NCBI GenBank assembly: GCA_030549495.1
Contig: JAUIRK010000898.1
Coordinates: 2,170,001-2,234,000, forward strand
Reading direction: 5' to 3'
Origin: Nectonema munidae
Lineage: Eukaryota > Nematomorpha > Nectonematoida > Nectonematidae
DNA length: 64,000 nt
Positions 55,401 to 63,425 of the stretch are shown piece after piece; the first letter of the stretch is position 1; each line of letters opens with the position of its first letter. The notes beneath the pieces are model-generated. The model was not told the origin of the DNA. It made no database searches and saw only the letters and a program-made list of their open reading frames with translations. Position numbers and translations under genes: made by a program.

Positions 55401-58400
55401 AATGATACTTCATTCTCAGGTAAGAACGCTAAAGCAAGTAACATTTTTATGCTCTTTCTGAAGGATAAACTTTTTGAATATAAGGGACGGAAGCCCATTT
55501 CAGATAGCTTTCTGTATATGCTTTGGCAAAAATGAAAATAGCATCCGTGGTAGATAACGTTAGGAAACGACTAAAAATTTATGATTTCCTAAGTATAGAG
55601 TATTCATATATGTAAACTTACTTCTCGTGCAGCTGAAATGATCGCCTGCTCAAAATCACCAACTATAGTTTTCAATTGATTTGAATTTATAATTTCTTTT
55701 AAATGATCGAAAATTAGTCTTAGATAGCAAAATATCTGTATAATATAGCAAAATACATATATGGTAAATACCTATATGTCTGTTGTTTTTTGTCACAAGC
55801 AATAGCATATAAAATTGGTATTTGAGTAATATTTAAGAATGCGTGTATTGTTATAATTTGATAGAAGTGACACGGCGCTTTTTTAAAAGTTCCATCTATG
55901 TATATTTCAAATAAATTTGATGTTTGAACTAAATGAGTAAGCATTTTTCTATTAAAAATAATCAATCTTTTATTCTCATTTGTAAAACAGTCTAACTTTA
56001 GAAAATTAACGCCATTGGCTTTAGTGTACTTTTCAGGTATATCAAAATGTAAATTGGAAGGAGGCTTGACTCTCTTTTTGTTGTAACGAATTTTTCGTAG
56101 AATACTTCTTTTGAAACTCAGCGTTTCTCTGTCTTCCCGATTTAACTTTGTTATGTTTTCTCTTTAAAAAGATAAAATAAATATACAAACTAAATTTAGA
56201 AAAAAAAGTACTGATATATTTGGATAGTTGACTTATTTGAAGTTAGTGCTTCCAGTTTTATATTTTCATTAAACTTCTCTATACGCTCATTTATTTTTTC
56301 ATGATTATGATCAAAAAACTTGAGAACATCATTGGAGCCGTCATTTTTGACAATAACTTTTCCTAACAAAATAAAAAACTACGACATAAAACGACTTCCA
56401 GTTTATTTAAGAAAATGAAAAAATGATTTTACCCTAGGAAGCCCAAAAATTTTGCCTACCTAGAAAGCCCATACCGGTCAATTGACCGGTTTAAATTTGT
56501 TTACAGTTTTTTTTAAAATCTAGAAACTATACAGCATTTAAAAATACTGATTTATTTTTTTTGAACACGCTGTAAAATATATATATTTTTACTAAAATAT
56601 ATAATTTTTAAACTAAAAATATTTTTAAACTTTAAAATAAAATGGCGTGGCAAATGATTAATATTTCAAAAAATAAAAGTTTGCTTTTAAATGATTCCGA
56701 TTCAATAAGTGACAGTTTTCAATCCGAAAATTCTTTTTTTTCTTCAAACAATATTTCAAGTTATAGTGAAACAAGTTCTCAAAGTGAAACATCTTTAGAA
56801 ACAGAACATATTCGCTTATTTGAAACATACTTTTAAAGATGGAACTAAATGGAGTGAAAATCCTTGTAGAACAACAAAAAGTTCAAGTAAAAATATTGTT
56901 CATCAAAGAGGTGGTCCAACAAAATTTATTTCTTCTAGAACTCAAAGCATCAAAGATGTTTTTGAAGAACTATTTGGAATACATAATATAAATATAATTG
57001 TGCAAAAAACAATAGAAAAAGCACAAAAGCACAATGACATAAATTTTAGTACTGATGAAGTGGAATTGAAGGCTTTTTTTGGCTTGTGTATTTTGAGAGG
57101 CGTTTTGAAGGGGAAAAACGAACCTTTATATACATTTTGGGAGGAAAAATATGGGAAGAAAATCTTTAGAGAGACTCTTTCAAAAAATAAGTTCAAAAGT
57201 ATTCTTAGGTATATAAGATTTGATGATAGAAGTACGAGGATATCTAGAAAGCAATCCGACAAATTTGCTCCCATGCGTGATTTATGGAAATGAGTTATGA
57301 AAAACTGCGAAAAAAGCTACAAACCATATTTTAACGTTACGATTGACGAGCAATTATTTCCTTGTAAGAGTAAATCTTCATTTATGCAATATATGCCATC
57401 TAAGCCGGGCAACTTTGGTATCAAGTTTTGGATGATTTGCGATACAGAATCTTATTACATTCTAAACTCCTATCCATATATGGGAAAAGAGGAAAGAATC
57501 GGTTCGTTATCAGAAAGTATCGTCATGAATCTGATTGAACCGTATAAAAATCAAGGATTAAATATTACCGTTGATAATTTCTTTACAAATCTGAATTTAG
57601 CACAAAAACTTCTACGACAAAAAACTACTTTAGTAGGTACTATGCGGTCCAATAAAAAAGAAATTCCTACTGAAATTAAAATGAACAAAAGTAATCACAT
57701 TTATGATACCAAATATGCTTTTACCCTTGATGATAACATATCTCTATTATGTTATAAAGCTAAAAAAAATAAAGTGGTGTACATCCTATCATCCATGCAT
57801 GATAAAATCGAAATTTCATCATCTAAAAAAAAGAAACCAAACACAATTTTATTTTATAATTCCACAAAAGGAGGAGTTGACACAGCAGACGAAATGTTAA
57901 AAACATATTCAACTAAATGTGCCACAAAAAGGTGGCCTTTATCAGTATTTTTTAACTTGATAGACATTATCTGCCTAAATTCTTTTATAATATGCACAAA
58001 GCTTGAAATATTTACGGCAAGCAGAAGAAAGTTTCTTATTGAATTAGGAGAAACTCTATGTGAAGATAATATAAATCGAAGGAAAACTAATTCTCCTAAT
58101 TTACTTATCGCTAGATCTTCAACAAATAATATTGAAAAAGAAACACGAAGAACAACATGTAGAGTATGTATGAAAAATAAAACAAGAGTAAGTTGCTATG
58201 GATGTTCGAAATACATTTGTGGTACTTGTTCAGTAAAAGTTTGTGAAAAGTGCATTTTGAAAAAATAAATTCAAATTGAAAATTTTATTTTTTAGTTTTA
58301 TAAATTTGTTTTTTAATAAATAAAAATGATAATAATAATTTAATTAACAAATAGAGATTTTTAAGTTTACATAATTCTATATTATGCAGACCGATCAATT

Positions 58401-61400
58401 GACCGGTCTGGGCTTTCTAGATATATTTTGAATCAGTGGTAAGACTTTTGCCAACCATGACAAAATTTTTACTGTATACCGTAGGGAACAATGTTAAATT
58501 TAGACTTGTGAAGTATCCACTGAAAATAACGGGAATTTTTTTTGCAATTAAGTTTTTAAATGAATCTAGCGGTCAATTGACCGGTATGGGCTTCCTAGGG
58601 TTAAAACGTTTAATATTTTCTAATTTATTATAAAATATACCTGGACAGTTCCTTTTTGCACAGCGATAATGAATTGTAGAATTGAACACTCTGTTAATAT
58701 GATACTTAATCTTCAATTATTATCATTTTGGGGACTCGGTACACAAAAGTAATGATGATGAAAAGAGCGTGAGTCGATAAAGTGATGAGGGGGAAAATTA
58801 GACAGGTTTTACTGCATGGTTGTTTAAGAAGGCAGAAGCGACACGGTCAAAGTGTTAGAGGGAGCTTCAATTCATCATAGCTATCACGCGATTGATAAGT
58901 GGATTAAATTGTAGGCAAAATCGGCATGTAGGCAAAATGTCCGTTTGCCATACAAATGCGGTTGCACAGGAAAGTGTGTAAAAAGAGAAGCAATGCATGC
59001 GCGCATATGAAGTTGGGTATCGCGATTTCATTATTGCACTTATTCAAAAAGATGATTGTCGCAATGACGAAAGTTCGTGTGCAGAGCATTCGAAGTGTGA
59101 GTATAGAGACGAAGTATTCTCATGTCATTGTGAAGATGGCTACACAAATTTAGAAGGAACGTGTGGTGCAGAGACAGAAATGACATTTCTTGAAACACCT
59201 CCATTTTCTGGTAAAATTCTATGAAGAGAAAGAAGTTAATAATAAAAGTAATTGATGTTATTTGAAGGCTTAAACGAATGCAAAGATATTCCCTCCAATG
59301 AAATCTGTCCAGAGAATTCCGAATGCACCAAACTGCTCTCTGGGTACTGGTGCAAGTGTAAAAACTGCTTAAATTATGCAAACAAGCTCTGCTTAGGTTT
59401 ACATTTGCAATTTTTTGCTTACTCTCGAATCACGACTCTTTAACCTTTCCTAAGATGATTGTGAGGTGGAATTGGGTTTGAAGTGTGGAGAGAATAGTCA
59501 TTGCCAGCGATTTATTATGGAACACAAATGTCTATGTTATCGCAGCGTTAGTCAAATTAAAAGTGATTCAAGCGAATGCAACGGTAAACCCCTTTCTATT
59601 TGATTTATGGAATTGTACCTAATCTTTCGTTTTTTTAGATTTTTGCAGTGAAAGACGCAGAATTTTTACAATTTACACAAAAAATGATGCAAGATGTCAG
59701 TGCAACCAAGGAAATATCTTGTTGGAAGGTGCGTGCAAACGTAAGTTAGAATGGATACATATCGTATAATCACATTAACTTTGTCTCGATATTTACAGCA
59801 TCGTTGAAAAATTCAAGATCTTTTCTTCACTCCATAAAAAGTGACGAAAATGACTTTTTAGAAATTAAGTGGACATCCAATTCCGAAGATTCAACTTGGC
59901 TGGAGTTAATTAAAACGTATTCTAAAGCAAAAGAAGAAACGGTGCCTTTACATAATAGTAAAAATATGAGAGAACATGTCGAATACTTTGTCAATGTTTC
60001 GGTTTCAAAGCTTGCGTTTGAAGTACAAGATAATTTAGGAATTAAGTACAAAAACAATCTCCAATTTTCTGGAATGGAGCGTAGGCCATTTTCATTCATC
60101 CATTCAAAAATACGTGCTTTAATTCAATAAAATTTTAGACATTACCATTTCCCAACTTGAATTACACTTCGAGAATCTAGAAAACTTCAGTCTATCTTTA
60201 AAATTCGTGTCACCATACGATGGAGAGTGCATTGTAAGGAGTATAAAAGAAAGATTAGGTAACAAGCGCCGTAATGAACGTCTAAAGCAGGAATGCACTC
60301 ATATTTCTCATTATAGATTTCACTGTGACGAAAAATAACATATACCAAGCCTCCTTAACATCCCCCAAAATATTTTCAATATCATGCTCTGATACTTCGC
60401 ACAGCCTACGAAGAAGTTCCATCCAAATATATGCTGAAAGTAAGCAATTGTTTCAGAATTGATTTTATTCACTTGTTAGCAACGTTTCGAAGTAAGTGTT
60501 TATTATTGACATATGGATATTTGGCGGCGTGGATTCCCACTAGACATGATATGACTTGCTCTAATTTGTTTTTTTAGATTTAAGAGTGTTTAGGAACTTT
60601 AGGCTGCACCCATGAAAAAGATGCACAAAACAAGTCAAAGTAGATGATAGTATAAATTATAGCACTTTGAATAGTTTCGAGGCGGAAATATCATATCGTG
60701 CTGCATACGTTGAAATAAAAGAAAGGTTTTCTCGCTTTATTTCTGCCTCTTTATTGAGAGCATCATTTAAATTTTAATCAATTTATGGGCAGTAAAATCG
60801 CCGATTTTTCACTTTGCTCTACTACGATTATTATTATTTGACTTTATTTTTTAAAACTTTAGTCAATTTTTTTATTTCTTTGGGGTTAAAAGAGCAAGAG
60901 GTTGACTTTAATGTTTCAAGATTTGCAAAAAAACACTAAAGCAACTTTATTTGTTTATTAATTTTATATTTTAAATGTTTATTGTGAACATACGGATAAA
61001 TTTATTTAACACAGTAAGAAAAATAATGTATTTCTTTTTCAGGGTTTCTCTATATTAAACATTTTTCGGAACCAATTTTACCGACATATACTTTCTTATT
61101 TGCTGAATTGCTTATCTAATACTCAATTATTTAATAAATAATATATTCTAAGAAGTATTTCAAAAACTTTTTCGCGCAATAATATCTCGCTACGCCTCTG
61201 GTGTGCAAGTGACATCAAAAGATCATGCTTACTCATTCGTTGTCAGTTGTATCATTTTAACTTCACTGCCTGTTCTAAATCAACTTAATCAGTGAAGTAT
61301 ATTGAAAAAAAAGTGATAGCTTTGCTTGTTTCGTCGTTCATCCAATGTAATTGTATTTTCAACCTTTAGCTCCAAATGATTTCCTATAACTCTGAGATGC

Positions 61401-62921
61401 AAGTAAAAACCACCAATTTAAGAACGCAAACAATTTCCATTTTTTGAGGTATGAAGGAAAAAGTCTTATTTAGTTAAAATTTTTTCTAGCGGTGATTTTT
61501 TATTTTCAAGATCAATTCTCAATTAAAGGGAGCTGAGTTGCCATAAATTCTTATCTCAAATCTTATTCTCTGTCCCAAAGATCAAAAAATTGTATTCGCA
61601 TTAATTTAGCGTTTAAATCTTTTAATATTTGTAAAATAAGTCTGATATAAATTTGCAAATGGTACTTCGGAACACAATGAATATTTATCAGGTATATTAT
61701 AAATTCTATGCGCAACAAATTGGAAAATAAGATGGCAAATGGCTGAAATAAAAGTTGAAAAATATCACCTTCATTTATGATATCTTCAAAAGAAAGTGCG
61801 AGAATAGACGTGATATTTCTATAATTTCATCCAAGATTTTGCTTATTACGTCTGTATTTTTGTTTAAACATGAAATAGAAAGCTTAGCTATTGAAAAAAT
61901 AGAATAAGATATATAAGTTATCTTATATAAATTACGAGTTTTAAGGGAAATTATTTTGCTAGAAAATATTTGCTATTTGTCATGTAAAAATTACGTCAAA
62001 TAACCTTTATCTCTAAAAACGATTCTAGGACAATTGCTCCCAAGGATAAATGCATGCGGAAAACTGCCCGCTATATATATTTATTTAAAAAATACAAAAA
62101 ACTTTTTAACAATTGAAAAAAGTGATTAACTATTAATAACAAATAATAAAAACCTTTAATAAAAGAAAAAAAAATTTTAAACTATAATCTCAATTTTAAG
62201 CTATACAATTTACTTCTTTAATTAGATCAGAAACACTAACTCTAACATTAATCATCTTTTTTACAATGATTAGATTTATTAAATATACCGGTGCCAGTTG
62301 TCCGTAGGCAATTATCCTAGTGGTTGATTGTCCAGTTATACCGTATAAAACATATCTATAACTTCTGAATAGTCTTTGAATTTATGTGGGACAATTTTGA
62401 TTCTTGAATATATTTTCCAAATGGAATCAAAGTTAACAGAAAAAAAAGTTGTAAATTTTTTATTTTAAATTTTTTTATTATATATCAAGTTATTTTACAC
62501 TTTTTCTAGAAGAAACAAGTACTAAAATTAATTATCGGTCAACTAAATAATAATGATTTTGAAGTGTTTTTTCTTGTATTTATATAATATTATTCTTAAT
62601 TTTTTGTGAATACAAATTTTGTTCGAAAAAAATTTACTTAATTTAAAAAAAGCAAGCTCAAAATTATCTCATATATTTTGTATAAAAGATAAAACATTGA
62701 TTGAAAGATTTTCACGATTGAAATAATCAAAAATATGAAGCAATAAATTAACTCCTTTTTTTCGTTTAGAAGATTAAATTAAAAATAATTTTGGAATATG
62801 TTTTTAGAAAGTAATCCCTTTATTTCCTCGGTAACGTTTGAGAAAGATGAAAAAGTAACCGTGAAATTTGGACATAATGAAAGAATTTTAAACATAAGAT
62901 TGACAAAAACTTATTTTGATG
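49362..62921 (+). CDS. Host gene: signal peptide, EGF repeats, possible FN3-like part
   Basis: Putative exons: 49362-49446, 50767-50889, 51051-51181, 59052-59210, 59268-59396, 59455-59583, 59639-59740, 59799-60080, 60139-60258, 60317-60439, and then either 60578-60615 (stop) or 62808-62921 and onward. Nearly all junctions are phase 1 with GT-AG borders, which is the classic exon-shuffling arrangement of EGF modules. The product would be secreted or a membrane ectodomain: signal peptide, about six EGF-type Cys modules, then about 170 residues with few Cys. The junction after 51181 is unclear and the following 7.9-kb intron is filled by transposons. It could therefore be one gene, or a truncated short gene (49362-51223) followed by a second whose start is not seen. 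I do not recognise the orthologue. Confidence 0.6.
49691..50536. mobile_element. Candidate non-autonomous element, CACTGAAAA ends
   Basis: CACTGAAAA at 49691 and TTTTCAGTG at 50527-50535 are inverted. Inside the left part, units such as TAATTAGTAAAGGTTACTAA and TTAGTAAATTTTACTAAC recur in both orientations; the right part has TAGTTACTGTAAGGAAC. The size is 846 bp with no ORF. No convincing target duplication; superfamily unknown. It lies in intron 1 of the EGF gene. Confidence 0.45.
50767..50889 (+). CDS. Exon 2: half EGF module
   Basis: Acceptor TTAATTGTTTAG, donor GTAAGT at 50890. Phase 1 on both sides. It codes for VEEIASQKICQPHEN...CICESLYKKSVNGSC with four Cys in the CxC...C pattern of an EGF second half. 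41 codons. Confidence 0.7.
51051..51181 (+). CDS. Exon 3: complete EGF module, donor problem
   Basis: Acceptor ATGCGTTTAG. It codes for INECSTTSKNESGCSSNQHC...ACVCDQHYQ...GFC, six Cys in EGF order. It begins in phase 1. At its end the sequence is TTCTGC followed by GTCTGTATT. A GT donor at 51182 would be phase 0, out of step with exon 4. Reading on gives a stop at 51221-51223. No other phase-1 donor lies before that stop. This exon is noticeably richer in GC than its surroundings. Confidence 0.65.
51224..52080. other. Intron sequence, no feature
   Basis: AT-rich intron of the EGF gene; nothing recognised. Confidence 0.45.
52081..52800 (-). pseudogene. hAT transposase relic (ZBED5/SCAND3-like)
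   Basis: Read leftwards: NESYLSMGFTWTGDS (about 52660-52610), MLSLNIIAQKKKSDTVGEKL with ILPPCKIIVGKMLRQNTLQK, then LSGSTLSRGIDGMAHDSEEV (52620-52400). After a stop come QFSIHVDESTHPINNSHFLA and FVRLVNEGKILC (first Asp block). In another frame, KDCVGISTDDGLSMVCSIKS (about 52225-52165) is the second-Asp block VGxxTDGxxxM. The order is exactly that of ZBED5-type hAT proteins. The C-terminal half is missing. About three breaks. It is the same general subfamily as the relic at 965-1670, on the opposite strand. Confidence 0.7.
52960..53515. mobile_element. Possible hAT MITE with G-rich ends
   Basis: A GGAGGGGGGGG run near 52982 and AAGGGGAGGGCGG near 53464 sit just inside possible tips: CAGCATTGAC at 52957 and a CGCCTG at about 53507-53512. 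TATATA-type sequence lies on both sides, but an 8-bp duplication could not be fixed among the TA repeats. Tentative. Confidence 0.3.
53516..53946. other. Intron spacer
   Basis: No feature recognised between the possible MITE and the MULE end. Confidence 0.4.
53947..54127. repeat. MULE left TIR
   Basis: Inverted match to 58748-58940. It contains AATCGCGTGATAG, ATGATGAATTGAAG and ATCACTTTATCGAC, all present in complement on the right. The tip holds two direct copies of TTTTGCCTACA. Confidence 0.8.
54845..56400 (-). pseudogene. MULE transposase, apparently multi-exon
   Basis: Read leftwards: GKVIVKNDGSNDVLKFFDHN with HEKINERIEKF (about 56365-56270) resembles the tail of a FLYWCH-type finger. 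FKRSILRKIRYNKKRVKPPS follows at about 56125-56065. LFEIYIDGTFKKAPCHFYQI, TIHAFLNITQIPILYAIACD (55905-55800) is the first-Asp block (DGTF) of MULE. DFEQAIISAARE (about 55660-55625) is the second-Asp block. A GTAAGT donor at 55624 and an acceptor before 55561 allow a 60-base intron, after which FPNVIYHGCYFHFCQSIYRK continues exactly as the family does. ILWNVFKRKIRTNNHCEGFH (about 55235-55175) is the C-terminal block. Frames between some blocks are closed, by introns or decay, so it may be whole or lightly broken. Confidence 0.75.
56432..58600 (+). mobile_element. piggyBac element, family A, nearly intact
   Basis: The tips are CCCTAGGAAGCCCA (56432) and, in reverse complement, CCCTAGGAAGCCCA (58587-58600), identical over 14 bases. 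TTAA follows at 58601-58604; the left flank is TTTA. Each end has a second, inner copy of the tip block next to a palindrome: CCTAGAAAGCCCAT plus ACCGGTCAATTGACCGGT on the left (56457-56490), and ACCGATCAATTGACCGGT plus CTGGGCTTTCTAG on the right (58390-58420). A further palindrome abuts the right tip (58569-58586). Length 2169 bp. It sits inside the MULE. Confidence 0.9.
56642..58268 (+). pseudogene. piggyBac transposase, family A, two visible lesions
   Basis: Start ATG 56642 (MAWQMINISKNKSLLLNDSD) with a Ser-rich acidic N-terminus. The frame shifts at about 56810-56835 into KHTFKDGTKWSENPCRTTKS. It then runs through AFFGLCILRGVLKGKNEPLY to DLWK, where a single TGA stands (57291-57293). After it the frame is open for more than 320 codons: FNVTIDEQLFPCKSKSSFMQ (first Asp), LNITVDNFFTNLNLAQKLLR (second Asp), GTMRSNKKEIP, KGGVDTADEMLKTYSTKCAT (third Asp) and the Cys-rich end CRVCMKNKTRVSCYGC, CGTCSVKVCEKC. 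All DDD residues and at least eight C-terminal Cys are present. This is the youngest transposase in the window. Confidence 0.88.
58748..58940. repeat. MULE right TIR
   Basis: Inverted partner of 53947-54127. Tip motif TGTAGGCAAAA appears twice, once with one change. Confidence 0.8.
59052..59210 (+). CDS. Exon 4: EGF module
   Basis: Acceptor TATTCAAAAAG, donor GTAAAA at 59211, phase 1 on both sides. It codes for DDCRNDESSCAEHSKCEYRD, FSCHCEDGYTNLEGTC and a short linker (GAETEMTFLETPPFSG). Six Cys with a CxC before a Gly-Tyr, a typical EGF. An earlier weak donor GTGCAG at 59166 is also in phase. Confidence 0.75.
59268..59396 (+). CDS. Exon 5: EGF-like Cys module
   Basis: Acceptor TATTTGAAG, donor GTTTAC at 59397, phase 1. 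LNECKDIPSNEICPENSECT then YWCKCKNCLNYANKLC, seven Cys. The start resembles calcium-binding EGF linkers (xxNEC), but the Asp of the usual DxNEC is absent. Preceded by a 57-base intron. Confidence 0.75.
59455..59583 (+). CDS. Exon 6: EGF module
   Basis: Acceptor CTTTCCTAAG, donor GTAAAC at 59584, phase 1. DDCEVELGLKCGENSHCQRF, HKCLCYRSVSQIKSDSSEC; six Cys in EGF order. Confidence 0.75.
59639..59740 (+). CDS. Exon 7: short Cys module
   Basis: Acceptor TTTTTTTAG, donor GTAAGT at 59741, phase 1. DFCSERRRIFTIYTKNDARC, QCNQGNILLEGACK; four Cys, a shortened EGF-like unit. Confidence 0.75.
59799..60080 (+). CDS. Exon 8: extracellular domain, possibly FN3-like
   Basis: Acceptor ATATTTACAG; donor GTAGGC at 60081 (phase 1). 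An open frame of 94 codons: PSLKNSRSFLHSIKSDENDF, LEIKWTSNSEDSTWLELIKT and YFVNVSVSKLAFEVQD. There are no Cys and alternating hydrophobic strands; LEIKWTS recalls fibronectin III B-strands. The frame continues past the donor to a stop at 60128, so the donor is inferred from the clean join to exon 9 (GMEHITISQLELHF). Confidence 0.65.
60139..60258 (+). CDS. Exon 9
   Basis: Acceptor AAAATTTTAG; donor GTAACA at 60259 chosen because it keeps phase 1 and an open frame into exon 10. ITISQLELHFENLENFSLSL, KFVSPYDGECIVRSIKERL. One Cys. An earlier donor-like GTAAGG at 60234 would break the frame. Confidence 0.6.
60317..60439 (+). CDS. Exon 10
   Basis: Acceptor TCATTATAG; donor GTAAGC at 60440, phase 1. 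FTVTKNNIYQASLTSPKIFS, ISCSDTSHSLRRSSIQIYAE. One Cys. Only one of the three frames is open, and it fits the phase-1 pattern. Confidence 0.65.
60578..60615 (+). CDS. Exon 11a: possible terminal exon
   Basis: Acceptor GTTTTTTTAG; adds NLRVFRNFRLHP and stops at TGA 60613-60615. No transmembrane segment, so this form would be secreted. AATAAA follows at 60714. It competes with exon 62808-62921, which has a downstream donor. Confidence 0.4.
60714..60719 (+). terminator. Candidate polyadenylation signal
   Basis: AATAAA 99 bases after the TGA of exon 11a. In DNA this AT-rich the hexamer is frequent, so it only supports the exon by its position. Confidence 0.3.
60720..62807. other. Intron or intergenic AT-rich DNA
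   Basis: No coding homology in 2.1 kb. TCGCTACGCCTCTG near 61189 looks like one end of a hAT MITE but no partner end was found. Confidence 0.45.
62808..62921 (+). CDS. Exon 11b or later exon of the EGF gene
   Basis: Acceptor ATATGTTTTTAG and strong donor GTAAGT at 62922, phase 1 on both sides. SNPFISSVTFEKDEKVTVKF, GHNERILNIRLTKTYFD; a beta-strand-like pattern without Cys. Joining to exon 10 gives AEK-SNPF. It suggests that the gene continues beyond the window's right edge. Confidence 0.55.
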
Positions 62922-63300
62922 GTAAGTACTTTTCACCTATTATTTTTTCTTTTTGCACTAGAAACTCTAGAGATGTATCGTGTGTATTCAGCTCTCGAAC
63001 AGGCTCTCTTTAGGAATTGAATGAATGGAATCATAATTTACAAGCACGAAACCAACTTAAGTTCTTTTTAGTTGTGCTATCACATCAAGTCAGAAAAATT
63101 CTTCGATATTTCGAGAGAATACGATATCACGATGGGAAATCGAGCTAGCACTCCCAAATCAATATGCCACATTCGATCCGTTAAACCTAGAACATTCATC
63201 CATGCATATAACATGAACTAATTATTTTATTAATTATTAACAGCTCACTAACTATATCTAAAAATTAATTAAATCACTTACTAATTAAATAACTAGCTAA
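62922..63300. other. Intron sequence, no feature
   Basis: Follows the donor at 62922. Nothing recognised. Confidence 0.4.
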
Positions 63301-63304
63301 TTAA

Positions 63305-63421
63305 CCCATTTAGCGGGAATGTTCCCTAAGAGAACGCAAATGAATTCAGTAATCTCTATTTAATTCTATTCAAAATAAGATTCCGTTTGCGTTGGCTTTG
63401 GGAACATTGGTGCTAAATGGG
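63305..63421. mobile_element. 117-bp piggyBac MITE, CCCATTTA group
   Basis: TTAA at 63301-63304 and 63422-63425. The left tip CCCATTTAGCGGGAATGTTC and the right tip in reverse complement CCCATTTAGCACCAATGTTC continue as an inverted repeat (GTTCCC, GCG and AACGCAAA) for about 40 bases. It has no ORF. It belongs with the MITE at 17238 and the piggyBac at 41866. Confidence 0.85.
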
Positions 63422-63425
63422 TTAA

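Larger units (their letters stand above)
53947..58940 (-). mobile_element. MULE (MuDR) transposon with ~180-bp TIRs, carrying a piggyBac
   Basis: The left end ACATTTTGCCTACATGGCGA (53947) matches the right end in reverse complement (ACATTTTGCCTACATGCCGA, 58940). The inverted match continues for about 180 bases on each side (to about 54127 and 58748) at roughly 80-85 percent by eye. Inside, minus-strand frames code for a MULE transposase (54845-56400). Long TIRs plus this transposase identify the superfamily. A piggyBac element (56432-58600) lies inside, to the right of the transposase. The expected 8-10-bp target duplication is not visible. The element sits in an EGF-gene intron, its right end about 110 bases before exon 4. 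Confidence 0.8.

Noticed and set aside
53938-58949. 9-bp duplication for the MULE
   Set aside because: Flanks AAGTAGTAA and CCGTTTGCC differ; ends are taken from the TIR match only.
61180-61205. TCGCTACGCCTCTG as the end of another hAT MITE
   Set aside because: No inverted partner or 8-bp duplication was found nearby.
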